DNA from: Anoplopoma fimbria
Lineage: Eukaryota; Chordata; Actinopteri; Perciformes; Anoplopomatidae
Length of the DNA stretch: 64,000 nt
Reading direction: 5' to 3'
Assembly (NCBI RefSeq): GCF_027596085.1
Contig: NC_072471.1
Coordinates: forward strand, 8,373,539 to 8,437,538
In this document: positions 51,401 to 64,000 of the stretch, piece by piece
How positions within the stretch are numbered: the stretch's first letter is position 1
Layout of the letters: the number at the start of each line of letters is the position of its first letter
The notes under the pieces: generated by a model
The model's database searches: none
Seen by the model: only the letters and a program-made list of their open reading frames with translations
What the model was told of the DNA's origin: nothing
Program-made: the position numbers and the translations under genes

Positions 51401-53067
51401 GATAATTTCTGCAAAAACACATCTGTATCTTCAGGATAAACCATAACATCCTCCCACCTTTGGCCAGTGCCATGACTCCAGGGATGATGATGAGGACCAG
51501 AGCGAACATCTTCACGAAGGTCAAGGTGATCTGAGTGCGGGAGGCCATGGTGACACTCCAGCAGTTGACTGCCACGACGAACGCTACCGAGACACAAAGA
51601 CAAACAACTGGTAAAAGATCTGGTTTCTGAATCGATATTTGACACTCTATGGACATATATAAAAGCGAGATGGTATTGTAGTTAGAAGGAGGAGCTATAA
51701 AACCACTCACTCAATCCCAGGATGCTGACCAGTTTGATGAGCGCTGTGGGAGCAGCACATGGTTCAAAGAAGGGCTCCACCACGTAGCGGCCAAAAGCCA
51801 GGGACACGTAGGAAGCCACCGAAGGTCTGGACGTGGAAAACATGTTTGTTATGTGGTGCGATTTAAATATCAGTCCAGACAAACAGGGCTTAACTGATCC
51901 AAACCAACCTGATGAATAAGCACTCAACCCAGAGTCGTAGAAAGGCGGGAAGTGGCCCCAGTGTCTCCAGTAGATACGTGTAGTGGCCCCCTGATTTTGT
52001 GAAAGTGGTGCCCAGTTCAGCATAGCACAGGGCCCCTAATGCAGCAGAGGGAAGACCAGGGGAAAACATATTTAATGTAATTCAGGTTTGCTAGTTCTCT
52101 ATCGGTGTTTATGTTGGAATTACAAACAGTATGTAATGATATGCAATGCAGTTTGTTTTGATTAGGAAAAATCAAAACGAACTTGGAATGTCCACCAGAG
52201 GATGAATCCTTTTTTTTTATCCCCAGACTTTTCATCATTTCAATCAGCATCACCTGAAGTTTTTGTTTAATGCAAATGTTAGCATGCTAACACGCTACAC
52301 TTACATGGTAATGATGGTAAAGATCTTTTCCTGCTAAATATCTAAAGGTTAGCCTTGTCATTGTGAGCATGTAAGCAAGCTGATGTTAGCATTTAGCACA
52401 AGAGTCTTGTTGTGTGAATAACTTACAGCAAAATGGACCAATAAATAAACACGTTTAGTGATTAATTATTACAATAATAGTCTGATAAATTGACGCATTG
52501 AAAAACGTATTGATAGAAATATTGAAAACAAATATACACTTACATGATGCTACCCAAAAATATATTTGAAAAGTTAAATAACCAGTAACCCGTCAATTAA
52601 TTATCTTAGTTCATTGTTTTGTATCAAAAGGAATAATGAAATTACTTTATGTTTAAATGATTAAAAAATATAAGTAAAAAAGGAAATATATATTTTTTTG
52701 TAATTATTATTATATATTGTGTTTTCCTAAAATATTCCATTCTGCACCATACACATACTAAGTGAATACATTTTTTAATTCAGCTCTAGTAACATATAGA
52801 AATGAAGTTTTAACAGACAGCATCAGGCCTCTCAATCTTACCGAACAGAGAGAGGACCCCACACAGCGCCCACACCAGCAGGGAGAGCCACACGCTGCCG
52901 CTGTTCACCAGGACTCCCTTGGGTGCGATGAAGATGCCACTGCCCACCACTGTGCCTATGATGAAGCACACGGCGGGCAGCAGGCCGATCTCCCTCCGAA
53001 GCTGCACCACCTCCTCTCCCGTCTTCTCCTTCTTATCATCCTCTTTCTTCATTTCTCTCCGGTCCAT
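48500..53067 (-). CDS. slc7a11-like: xCT-like amino-acid transporter light chain (SLC7A11 type)
   Basis: Twelve coding exons, in transcript order: 53067-52842, 52035-51909, 51826-51711, 51583-51458, 51349-51250, 51114-51070, 50964-50841, 50742-50639, 50529-50433, 49409-49260, 49166-48989, 48564-48500. Phases match and give 485 residues; human SLC7A11 has 501 and also 12 exons. Family signs are [13 protein letters not shown] in the first membrane helix, [30 protein letters not shown] followed by Cys141 (the position that forms the disulfide to SLC3A2/4F2hc), [22 protein letters not shown] and LYSDPWNTG. About 12 membrane segments are expected. SLC7A11 exchanges extracellular cystine for glutamate at the plasma membrane and supplies glutathione synthesis. 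The sequence is nearer xCT than b0,+AT (SLC7A9), but it could be a teleost paralogue with other substrates. The exon 7 donor is the weak GTCAGT, and the exon 11 acceptor lacks a good pyrimidine tract. Confidence 0.92.
49965..50310 (+). repeat. Dispersed teleost repeat, probably DNA transposon
   Basis: Begins TTTAAAGGGGACATATCATG and contains CACATTATTTTTCTC and GTCTGAAATGCTCCGTTTTAG. I know these words from a common non-autonomous DNA element in fish, possibly piggyBac-like because copies start near TTAA. It lies in the intron between exons 9 and 10 of the xCT-like gene. Class and ends are uncertain. Confidence 0.4.
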
Positions 53068-56000
53068 TTCTCTGCTGCTGTAGATCCAACTTGGACGTAA
53101 ACTGAACAGCCTTAGTTTCCAAAATTCTGCAGGTGTTTGTTTACACCTACGTTGTTTTTAGTTAAGTTCTCACCTCTTATTTGTTTCTGAATCCCTGGTT
53201 CTCTTTTCCCCACAAAAAACCAGCAATCAGCAGTCCTCTCTGTGCCTCCTGTTAACCCTTCTGGACACACATTTGCAGCAGTTAAGGAATGTGCATGTGG
53301 CTGCATTAGGAGACAACACTGGCCTCAACGACATAACTACCCCCTCTCCCCCTAACTTACCCCCAAAGTTATTCTCTTCCCCTCACCCCACTTACCTCAC
53401 CACCCCACCCAGTCTGAGCAGGGAACAAAGCCAGCACTCTTCCAAACTTCAGCAAGTAATTACAGCAGTTAACAGGCTCAACACGTTCCTATGCATGTGT
53501 TTGTGTTTGTGTGTGTGTGTGTGTGTCTGTGTGTGTGTGCTTGACGGATGCCTTTCAAGCTGTTGGGGAAAGGGGTCAGTGTGATGTAGGGCCAGCTGCA
53601 CAGACTGCAGGGGTGCTGCTTTCAAAAACAGCACACATTTTCATCAAGTCCCATCCAAAGCTCTGTTTTACAAACATGCAAGTGGTTGGAATTCCTTTCT
53701 ATTTCAGCAATGCTTTCTCCCAGCTTTCCTGCACATGTGGCTTTGGCTTAGCCACAAATATATGTGCAATATTTCTGCAATATTTCTGCGATAGAGAGAA
53801 TGACTGACGCTTGTTTTTTCCTCTTATTTCCACTCGACTGACCACTGTTTGGATGTCAGTTTCAGTCCATCAGCGATATAGCTCTGCTTGTTGAAATTCC
53901 TCCACACCCACTACCAATAGGCTCCTTTGGAGATTTTATGAAGTGTTACCAATCTCATCTGCAGTCAGATTGTGAGTTGGCTTCATATTGATGCATTCAA
54001 AGCCAAAAGCAGATATAGAAGATAATGCAGAGCTATGGGATGTTGTGGCAAGCATATGTTCAGGATTCAGCATAACAGGATCCAATGATGGATCACATGT
54101 CTTTGTTTTGTTGAGAGGTAAAGAAGCTGACAGGTGCCAACATGGGGAATGTTTGTTGGGATTTACTTCTGTTAAAGGCAATAAATCATTTTACTTTATT
54201 TCAAAATTCCAAATCAACTTAAGAGCTGTGTGCAAATATACAAAACAACAAATATGTTTAAGGTTTATTATATTACTATATCCTACACACATAGAACCAA
54301 CACTAACACTAATTTGTTTAAACACACAGAAAGTTATTAAAGTCTTACCACATGCACCAACCTTTTGCTTCTTCGGGGAGTTGGTGGTGCTAATGCATAA
54401 AATATCTCTATTAGCTCTCAAAATCCAACATATGTAAAAATGTAAAAATGTATAAAACACATATTGGGTTATTTACATAAGCATTTGACTTTGAAGTTAA
54501 ACTCCATAATTTAAGCTTTAACTTTTTTTATGAGGCAAAAGTTATTGCTTTGTATACAATCAGTCATATGAGGATATAACATAGAGGTTGGACACAAATT
54601 GTATGTGCATGTGTAGAATGTCATTCTGTCATACAATCCAGGACATGCAAACTAAAGTACAGCGTCAAAAACAGCTTTTTAAGATCCTGCAGATACTACA
54701 CCCAAGAGAAGATGCATGACATGAATAGTGAGATATCATCTTTATTAATTCACTGTAGCAACACAGATTTGAAACCTGACAAGGGTTTAAAGAATAATAA
54801 AAAAGTAAAAGAATTCAAACATGTGGCATTCCCATATGAATCTGTAAGCATTTCAATTTTGTTTTAAATAAACATAATCATCTGAATCTTGATAAAGCCT
54901 CCCTCATTATCGTGTTATGTGGCTTTTGTTTGAATGGCTCACTGTAAATGTGTATAAGTTTAGTGAAGGGAAGGTAAAAGTTCTGCATGTGATAATAGTA
55001 AGATAAGAAAAAGAATGAATAATAGTCTCAACATAAGTTGATCATTAATACAGCTTCTCCAATGTGAGGATGTGCTATGTTTCTCTGTTAACATCATGGT
55101 AAACTGATTTTTTTTTACAATTTCTTTGGACAAAACAATAGGTCAATTTGTCACCTTTGACTCTGGAAAACTTCTAAGGACCTATTTGTACTGCTCTCTG
55201 GCATTTTATAATCAGTTATAATGAAAACAATCAGCACTGAGTAAAAGATAAATGAGACATAATAGAATCTAACATATTATTGGAGCAGACTCAACAAAAC
55301 TTAAACATTATAAGTATTAGTTTCTGCAAGGCCCCCGCATTGTTTGCATAGACTACATTACATTTAACAGATGTTGAGTACTCTGATGTTTCCCTCCCTT
55401 TGACCAGCAGAGGGAACTAAAGTGTTTGACTTCCCAAAGGATTTATTTCACGCAAAGCTGGATGCACAATGTTTTTCCCTCCAGAAGATGGCAACCTCAT
55501 CTCACACTAGATATCAATTATCTATCACTGAGTTACTACTATCTCTCCAGGCTCTGGGACATCCTGGGTATTGAACTGTGAAATCTCATCCCAGATCTGA
55601 ATTCAGGCCCTCTCTCAGCGGGTAACCCTGCCTCCCAAGGGCAGATGTGAGCCCCGGCTCCCCCGGCTGTTTTCCACCTGACCTCCCAAGATCCCTGCTC
55701 ACTCAAGTGGAGGCCAAACCAGCCTCAACCGCTCACTTTAGACCGCTCCTCCCATAGGGCCATCTCACAGATAATACTGAGAGAATATGCTCTGATATTT
55801 CCCACGAGCCATTCACAGGACGATCTGCAAGGTTTTTCATTTTTTAAATCACAGGTTGGAACGATTTAATGTGGTTTCCCTCAGTAGATATCCCAAAGGG
55901 GAAATGTATGGGAATGATCACATTAATCATAGAATTAATTCCCAATTAGATATAAACAACAGCTGAAATTTGAACATATGTCTCTCTGATTAAATTGCAA

Positions 56001-56160
56001 TCTTATATTCTTCATCTCTCTCCCTTTTGATTATAACCGTAAAGGTAAACAAGGAGAGAAAAGTCATGCTCTATACTGTCCTCATGGAGACATTGTCCTT
56101 GGCAACCAGCTGAGGTCTTTGCATGCATTGACTCGGTCTCGAACCCCCCAATTACAAGCC
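53068..56160. other. Region upstream of the xCT-like gene
   Basis: No coding gene. The first few hundred bases should contain the xCT-like promoter, but I see no clear TGAGTCA/ARE or ATF4-type element. A short (GT)n is at 53500-53540. A GC-richer non-repetitive block with CCAGCAGAGGGAA (55409) lies at about 55.4-55.8 kb; that word resembles part of a CTCF site. Confidence 0.4.
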
Positions 56161-56175
56161 ATGTTATCATATATA

Positions 56176-56176
<1 letters not shown>

Positions 56177-56227
<51 letters not shown>

Positions 56228-56262
56228 CTGTCCTGGGAATTAATTAACCCTCTCTCTCTCTA

Positions 56263-56308
<46 letters not shown>
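56177..56308. repeat. Facing (TG)n and (CA)n microsatellites
   Basis: A (TG)24 tract (56177-56224) and a (CA)22 tract (56264-56308) are separated by 39 bases. Because TG and CA are complementary, the two can pair along about 45 bp as a hairpin. They lie 53 bp from the left end of the pogo-like MITE. Confidence 0.95.
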
Positions 56309-56310
<2 letters not shown>

Positions 56311-56360
56311 CCAGGGGTGGAAATATTTAGCCTACTCTCATTGGGCTACTGTAACAAAGT

Positions 56361-57005
56361 ACCGTATTTTCCGCACTATAAGGCGCACTTAAAAGCCTTT
56401 AATTTTCTCAAAAAACGACAGTGCGCCTTATAATCCGGAGCGCTTTATATATGGATTAATTCTGGTTGTGCTTACTGACCTCGAAGCGGTTTTGTGTGGT
56501 ACACGGCGCTCTGTCAACATGTTTTAGTAGACTTAGTAAACTACAAAGCCGCACCGCAGCAGCATCACGGCCACCGTAGTCAGGAGCGTCGCGGAGTAAT
56601 ACACACTGTGCTTCACCATCACATTACAGTGTGTGTGGATAAGGACCAACATGGCTCCTGTCAAGAGACACGCTGACGACGCGGACTGAACACTCAAGGC
56701 TGTCAGTATTTTATATATTGTAGGAGTGTGGGAAACAAAAGGGCTGAGAAAGGCTTTTTGTGGACGGAGTAAATAAACGTCGGCTTTATTTCACACTCTG
56801 CATTCGCTCTGAAAACACAACAAGCGCTCCCCGATCCCACATCATTAACTCATCAACCCGCTAACGCTCATGGGTAATGTAGTTTGACTGACTGACTGTT
56901 TTGTTTCGCTTAATGCGCCTTATATATGAAAAAAGATCTTAAATAGACCATTCATTGACAGTGCGCCTTATAATCCAGTGCGCCCTATAGTGCGGAAAAT
57001 ACGGT
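56361..57005. mobile_element. Non-autonomous DNA transposon (645 bp, pogo/Tigger-like)
   Basis: Inverted ends of 28 bp with one mismatch: left ACCGTATTTTCCGCACTATA then AGGCGCAC at 56361, right its reverse complement ending at 57005. A 20-bp direct repeat GACAGTGCGCCTTATAATCC is present near each end (56417, 56957). Inside, ATG at 56651 opens MAPVKRHADDAD, then a TGA and TLKAVS in the same frame, matching the start of fish pogo-like transposases as I recall them. Most of the transposase is missing. The flanks do not show a clear TA duplication on the right. Confidence 0.75.
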
Positions 57006-57994
57006 TTTGTACATTTTTGAGTATTTATAAAACTCCACAATACTTTTTTTTTCTTAGGTACTTTTTTTATTTTTTTATTAAGAATTGTAATTATGGGTAT
57101 GATTAATCAACTTCACCACCAAACTACGTATTCATTCTAAGGTCAAGTAAGTAATCCCCATTTTAGACGAAAGCCTTTAGCTCTATTTAACCCAAGTCTA
57201 AATGCAGAATTTGACCATAAAAAAAGGATGATAACAAAAATAGAATGTAACATTTAGAACAGTTTACCGGATGTCCCAATAAACCCCAATTCCCCCTTTT
57301 CATCAATAATAAATAACAGTGGCCATGTTAACGCCATTATTAATGAATCATCATTAACATCATTTATCAGGGATTCAATTGGATGCAATGCACGCTGAGT
57401 GACCCAAATCAAACACACCCAAACACACCTGCAGACTGGCTCTGCCTAACATCCCCATTCAGCTGGAAATGTTTGGGAACGTTGAGGACCGCAGTGGGAC
57501 AGAGAAGATGGATGGACTGTGTTCAACTGTGACCATGAACCGTGTATGGACTTAATAAGGGAACGGAATGAAGGAGATTGAGCAGGAACTGCCTTTCTGA
57601 CAGGTGAGTACAATAACACACCTGGGCTGTTTAAGGTGTTCATACATCTCTGTGTTGGCTGCTTTGGTGATGTTTTATTCTGATGTTGGTTCTATAAGAA
57701 GTGTCAGGTTCTTTAATTCATGTGGCTTAATAATTCATCTTGCACCCGCCATGTTGTCCATGTACTTTTTTTAATTGTTTGAGTTTTGTTTCTTTTCTGG
57801 GTAGTTCTATTGAGGCTACAGAGGAATGGGGTTGTATATTTCTATATGATAATCAGTACAGGCTGCAAAGTTCCCCTTGTTGAAATATGATTTAATGTTT
57901 GTTTGGACATGAAGGTTCTGTGGTTTGATGTTATTCCACTAGAACTGCCATTATGCAATATATAAATATACACAACACAATATATATATATATA
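57006..57994. other. Gene-free segment
   Basis: Intergenic sequence between the two transposons. Contains poly(T) runs and short AT tracts. No coding exon was recognised. Confidence 0.5.
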
Positions 57995-58220
57995 CAGTAC
58001 CTGTCAAAAGTTTGGACACACCTTCTCATTTAACTACTTTGAAGAATCTAAAATATAAAACATATTCTGGTTTGTTGAGCATTTGTTTGTTTACCACATA
58101 ATTCCATATGTGTTCCTTCATAGTTTGGATGTCTTCAATATTAATCTACAATGTAGAAAAAAATAAAATAAATAAAATCCATTGAATGAGAAGGTGTGTC
58201 CAAACTTTTGACTGGTACTG
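57995..58220. mobile_element. Tc1/mariner-type MITE (226 bp)
   Basis: Ends in inverted repeats of about 36 bp: left CAGTACCTGTCAAAAGTTTG onward, right its near-exact reverse complement ending at 58220. This CAGTACC...AAAAGTTTGGACACACC end is well known for Tc1-like elements of fish. The left flank is TA, as expected for the target duplication; the right TA is two bases away. Only 154 bp separate the ends, so it cannot encode transposase. Confidence 0.85.
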
Positions 58221-58333
<113 letters not shown>

Positions 58334-60924
58334 GTAGTATATGAGTGAAGGCAAATGTGTAAATTGATGGATATGACTGCAGTTTACGGCAAATTTCAGA
58401 TGTGACTGATCTGAATGTTAGCAGATTATAAAGTGTGGTTTAGACACACAGAGGGAAAGTTTTGGTCTAGATTTCATGGGACTTTCATGACTCCTCAACT
58501 TGACTGCATGGGTTTTATATTTGATTCTGTTCCTAAAGTGACACCCTCTTGGAGATGAGGTAATAAATCAGGACTCACCTTGTAGGCCTGTGTCATGTCA
58601 GTGAAGATTGTGCTTAAGTGGCAGTTTTCGAGAAGTAACCAATACACTTACCCTTTATAAAAGTGGGGCTTTCCCCCCTATATCATAAAACTGGCCTCCA
58701 TAAATCCAAATCCAAATATGGGAACACTTCCACACATCAATTCCTAATGTGAATTGGCCCTCAGGGTGTTGCTTTTAGCATCCAGGTCATGCCCGACAGC
58801 CCATCTGTTATTGCTCTGACTCCGGCACTTGTCATGTGTCTTACAGAGTGTTTCAAATATGAATATTGTAGGGTGAGAGGAAGAGGATCATTACATTAGA
58901 TGTCATACATGACACATGATGGATGGGGGTTGGGCGATGCTGGATAGAAAACGACAAATAGACAGGTAAACTGCAGAGTACTGGAACATGATCTTTAATT
59001 GGATAGTTCACAGTTCATTCTGCATGCACATCTCCGCCAGATGTGTCTGCAGCGACCACTGCTGTAATGGTGATTTAATGAATACAAACCACAATTGCCC
59101 CCTTGCATCAATTCCGTTGTTGTCAGCCGTGTGCATACAGGCATAAATGAGCCCCAAAAATATTAAGCTGATGGACAGTATGTAAGATTTGGCCACGGAC
59201 AGACAGACACACGGATACACATGCAGACTCACGACCGAATACATAATCTTCTGGCAGAGATATATTGACAGTTCTGCCAAAGACGCATACAGAGACGAGA
59301 CAGAAAAAATGTTAAAAGAAGCCATGTTGTTGCATTCTGGTGTATGCTTCACTAAAAATCTGACGCCACGGGTTTCTTAGTCTGTAGACAAACAAGAACG
59401 GCAGCGATTCAAAGCCACCTTTTGGGATTTTGAGGTCTTCCCATTATCCAAAGATTAAATAAACACCACTGGCTCTGTAGCGTGATGATACAGACCCCCA
59501 CTGGCCAGATGCCAAAAGGCAAAGAATCAGAGGTTAAAAAAAGAACAATACATCATCCTCGTCTGACTCTGTGGCCTCCCAGAAGGAAATCTGTCTTTCT
59601 CTAATCTCTTTCTTGCTGTTTCGTTCTGTCGTTTTTCTCTCCACTAACAGAAACATCCTGGGTGTCTAGAATCCTGGACAGACATTCATATCTGTCTGCA
59701 GGGTAAACTATCTTCAGACCTGGCTCTGGTACAATACAGTGTGTTTCTATTCTCTGGTAAATTGACTTTTTATAGGAGATAAATTGGTTTACAAATTGTA
59801 TTACACATACAAGGAATTTGGCTAGGTGATCTATTGGTGCGTAACAGTAAACATCAGACAGTGCAAGTAAAAGACATTTAAAAATACAAATATGAAAATG
59901 TAGAGAGACACAAGTAAGATTTTTTCCTTCCCAATAGTGCAAAATGAAATTGATGTGTCCACATGGAATTGAGACAAATTCAAAATAATAATTTCACCAA
60001 GTTTCCTTAAATTAAACCATGATAAGAGGAAAAAAAAACCCTCACTTTGCTTTGTGCTTTATTACAACAAATCTCCTAATTCCTTCTTAGTGACATTAGG
60101 TGAAAAAAATACAACTAGAGCCAGCTGTTCTGATTGGCTTTCACCCTTAAAGTCTGATATTCTAAATCTAAATCCTTCTGTCATGTTTCTACTGTGCATT
60201 TCCTCCAGTGAAACGCTGACTCACACAGTAGAGCGTGAGTCATCAGGCGGCTGGATTCCCCCATGTGTCTCCCAATGCGGTGAAATCTCTGACAGTGAGT
60301 CATAGTTCTGTTAGTGTATATCAATGGCTAATATTTGATTGATCATCGATTTATGATGACACCCATGACCTTATCCGGGTTAATAAAAGAATCATGGCAA
60401 CGTTTGTCTGAGTGATGTTGCGGTGCTGCATCGTTGGATCATTGAACAATCACCATGAAATATGTGATTCACGTGCACAAGTCAGTGTTCATTAAAAATA
60501 ATGAACAGGATTAATAATTCATCACCTTCTCTGGCTGGCATTGATTGCACTCATTTGTTGTGAATTTACTTTGCTGTCATGAGCGGCACCCTGAGTTATG
60601 GCTATAATTGTCGTATCTAAATATTTGCACTGTTTTGAATCTTATCAGTCCATATCAATGTCATCCGTTTTTACAAAAACCTCAGACACTGAAACGTCCA
60701 CGAGGTCTTTGTTCTCTGAATATTCCTGCAAACCTAAATGCATCATATTCAATACTGTGTTGTCTCCTATCATGTCTCTGTATCCTGAAAGTCTTTCTGC
60801 CATTTATATGATCTGCATGGTTATTTTGGAAATGTTGAGGTTTCTGAGAAAGACATATTTTTATTTCAGAGATAAAACTGTAGTGTATATCTATATACAC
60901 ATCCTTGACATATTAAGACTTTTT
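58334..60924. other. Gene-free segment
   Basis: AT-rich intergenic DNA. Only short, unsupported reading frames. No named repeat. Confidence 0.5.
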
Positions 60925-61550
60925 TTTTTTACACATAGAGTGTATATAAGAAGTGGAAGTAGTCAATGTGATGTCACCCATTGGTTTGTGAACTGCCATT
61001 TTAAGCCTCTAAATTGGCATTTTGTCCGTCGCCATCTTGTTGGTTTTTCTTTAACCAACAGTGACATGAAAGGGTGGAGCTTAGTAAAACTCTGTGCTGA
61101 ATAAGACATTTTAACTCACCCAAAACAGCTACAGTAAAACATTTTCAAGTGAAAACACCTTGAAAGGGTTTAAAATCCAAGACGAAAAGATGGACAACTC
61201 CCAGACCAGACAACGCCGTGGTAGTTACCTGTCAATCAGAAGGTAGCCCCGCCCTAAAGCATACCCTGCTTTGTCATCTATTTTACTCTAAATGGATCAT
61301 TATTTACTAAATGAACATGCTGCCATATTAAAGAAGACTTGAGACCATAAACTCCAGTTTACAATGCTTACTGAGGTAATAAATCATGTTAGAAGTACGA
61401 TCATTTTATTCATAGACTTGTATACAATTAGACTTATTTTTGCAAAAAATAGGAGTAGCCCGCTGCTGGCTATTAGAAAGTATGCAAGTTAAGGCATTTT
61501 TGCATTGGCTTCACTTTTCAGAACAGGAGGTCGCTGCCTGTTTTTACATC
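60925..61550. repeat. Dispersed teleost repeat
   Basis: Contains TGATGTCACCCATTGGTTTG, GCCATCTTGTTGG, CTGTCAATCAGAAGG and near the end GCTGGCTATTAGAAAG and GGCTTCACTTTTCAGA. I recall these words, in this order, from a dispersed repeat of many fish genomes. Its ends and class are not resolved. Confidence 0.45.
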
Positions 61551-64000
61551 CCTCTTTCCCCCTTCCTTAATTGAGTTGTTTTAAGAATTTGGTAACACCC
61601 TTCAAATTTACCGTATATACCACTATATATACAACTAATATAGTATATTATAAATGACTGTAATGTGGATGTAAACAGACATAAATATTGTCTAATTTCT
61701 TAGGGTATTTGCAACTATTACTCCCTCTATGAAGCATCCAACACTGATGTTGTTTTAAACACATTTAGAAACGGCTCAAATATCTTGTCAATGGTTTGTG
61801 TATGAAATTAATATTTTCCACATCACATTGTTTTCATCTGCTGCTTTAGCCAACATGGCTAAGACGTTCCTAAAAGTTGTTACGGATGTTACTAAACTCC
61901 CAGAACCCAACAGATCCTTTTCCATGAACATCCATTCATGAAGACCATGTGATTTGGTTGAAAACTCTGGCAAAAGCAAACACTGTAAGGGGACCTTGAG
62001 TTGGGATTGTTCTGTCAAAGTGGCATTGCTTTAGTATTTCTTTTTGACGATGTCACACTGCCTGGGAGATATGCTTAAAATAAATTGGATCTGATTTTAT
62101 TTTAGCACTCCTGAAGGAGTGAAGGAATTGTTCCCATCATGCATTCTGTTCCTCACAGGACTCCTTGAGGAATTTACGAGAGCATTAAAGCAGGAATAAC
62201 CCGCTGTGTTTGTTCCATTGCAACACAATACATTGCTCGTTAAAGCTCATTCTCATTGGATATTGATTTGGTCTGAGTAAAACTGCAATTACATCGTATT
62301 ACTTCACTGTGATGGACTGTGGGGTGGCAGACTTGTCTCTGCTAACCTGTTCTCATGCTGCCAATGCAAAGCCGTGGTGATAAGCTACTTTTAATGTTAG
62401 TTTTCTTGCGAGGCGTACATATGCTGTGTAAAACACTGCAATAAAAATGGGCTTAAAGTGCTGTGATAGGGTGTTTGTTAGGATAAGGGATAGATCAATT
62501 CTGTCAGTCTAAACAAACATAAAGCTTAGTTCACAGCTTTCAGTACAGCAGCAGTTTTCCATTTTATTTTAATATGATTTTATAAACTTACTTTTTAAAT
62601 TTGTCTCAGACATCTCAGATTGTCTCAGATGTGCTGATTCACTGCAAGAACACACAGACAGACAAACACATCATGACGTTCTTTTTTTTGTGGATCTGGC
62701 GTCTTCATAGTCAAGCTTTCATTACTGCAGTGTCTTTGCACTGCATTTCCCAGGGATCATTTGTCAATAAAGCAACTTGAGAAGGCAAGAAGAGAAGATC
62801 TTACATCGTCTGTTGTAATTAAACTGTGTGAAAAGTTAAAGATTTCTGCTTTGAGGGTATGTTTTGTCTGTTTCCTAGCTGGTACAGGGATTCACGATCA
62901 TTCAACCAAGAACCAGTCGTTTCCTAACCTGAATCAATCGGTAAAGGCAGACAGAAAGCCGCCATATGAATAGTTTTTGCAACCAATCATTTCTAATGGT
63001 TTTAGATGAAAAAGGGGAAAAACGTTTGCCGTTGGATTAGAAGACATGTGTACATGTGTTATTCAGGAAAGCAGTGTCTTCTGTTATTTAGCTTGGAAGA
63101 CTGGTTGAGGTATCAAGTTGGAAATGGTTCATTTCTTAAACCCTCTATGTTTGGTCCCCACCCACAGTTGCATCAACCCTTACTGAAGCCAATGCCAAGA
63201 CTTTCACAATCCCTTTACTGAGATACATGAAGAGATACTGAGGTAATTCAATCTAAAGAAGCAACATAATCACATTACATGGTATTAGTACTAGTCTACT
63301 AGAGACCTTTCCAGCTGTATATCATCAAATAACCATAGTGATGCACTAAAATAGGTCATTTATCACCATTTTTACAGCAACTACAGGTCCAGTATGTGAC
63401 CTGGTGATAAATGACTGCTCTCAGGAGCCCTGGAGAGGCCGGACATCATATACAGTATGTCAGAAAGGAGCTTTGCTACAGGAACAATAAATTGCATGTG
63501 ATTTACAACATGTTACAGTCTTTCAGCGAGCTGTAATGCACATTGGATCCCTCTAACCTTGTAAATACTCCGGGCACCACAAGTGTGACATTAACATCAA
63601 AACCCAACAACAAGGATCAGAACTAAGTTGCTTACATAAAGTGAAAACATGCTTCAAATCCTGTGCCATGGATACATTGGATTGAATTATGAGCAGCTCA
63701 CATACAGCCCTCAAGACCTTTGAGTCAATGTCATGAAGTTTACATAGATCACGAGGATGACATTAAACAGCCAAAGCTAAATATAAACGCAGGAGTAACT
63801 TCTGTTTTTTTTTGTCAGAGAAGGTTCATTATTGTCTCATTCGGAAAAGTTTGCTATAGGAAGAACAAAGCAGTCACCATGGTGATGTGGTTTTGATTAG
63901 CTTGAATAACGCAGGCATGGGGGATTTTTTAAATATATTTTTTTAAATAAGCTGAAAGAGGCCACGTCCTTCTGTAACTCAGTGCAGTCTCTCATTGTCA
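61551..64000. other. Right end, gene-free
   Basis: About 2.4 kb with no coding exon or named repeat. Open frames are short and have no splice or family support. A gene beginning outside the window cannot be excluded. Confidence 0.5.

Noticed and set aside
55409..55421. CTCF-like word CCAGCAGAGGGAA
   Set aside because: Only part of the consensus is present and the motif is short; not reported as a site.
60598..61104. 168-residue open frame in the right flank
   Set aside because: Its second half overlaps a dispersed repeat and its composition is low-complexity hydrophobic.

Overview
The window reads as nuclear DNA of a teleost fish, probably a percomorph (inference). Genes are split by GT-AG introns, intergenic DNA is AT-rich and full of CA/TG microsatellites, and several fish-type repeats occur: tRNA-derived SINEs, an L2-like tail, a Tc1-type MITE and a pogo-like MITE. 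I see no bacterial, CRISPR or viral features.

Five protein-coding gene families were rebuilt exon by exon; every predicted CDS closes in frame with matching intron phases. Left to right they are: (1) a TRIM E3 ligase (RING, B-box2, coiled coil, PRY-SPRY), plus strand, 9.8-11.8 kb; (2) a TIPARP/PARP7-like mono-ADP-ribosyltransferase (CCCH finger, WWE, PARP), plus strand, 13.6-16.4 kb; (3) tulp3, minus strand, 18.6-35.4 kb, 11 coding exons; (4) rhno1, minus strand, 40.4-41.9 kb; (5) foxm1, plus strand, 43.2-47.0 kb; (6) an xCT/SLC7A11-like amino-acid transporter, minus strand, 48.5-53.1 kb, 12 coding exons. That makes six genes from five broad functional classes. The ends (1-9.8 kb and 53.1-64 kb) hold no gene I can support, only repeats and unassigned sequence.

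The tulp3-rhno1-foxm1 block matches the known vertebrate neighbourhood (human 12p13.33). rhno1 and foxm1 are head to head, and the DNA between them has two CCAAT boxes 31 bp apart, a CACGTG E-box, a perfect E2F consensus and a TTTGAA (CHR) hexamer, the expected layout of a shared cell-cycle promoter. foxm1 and the xCT-like gene are tail to tail, with opposing AATAAA signals less than 60 bp apart.

The most unusual structure is a pair of near-identical ~320 bp inverted repeats enclosing the whole TRIM gene; one copy begins within 75 bp of its stop codon and carries a 23-nt poly(T) on its inner side. Also notable are a Gln/Ser-rich insertion in tulp3, a second NF-Y-like CCAAT pair (also 31 bp apart) at 39.4 kb that may be the real tulp3 promoter, a perfect 38-bp palindrome, a 28-bp tandem array against an rhno1 splice acceptor, facing (TG)n/(CA)n tracts, and two unexplained coding-like segments (17.3 kb minus, 31.7 kb plus). 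I found no convincing wholly new biological system; the TRIM/TIPARP-like pair is the best candidate for a functional pairing and remains inference.
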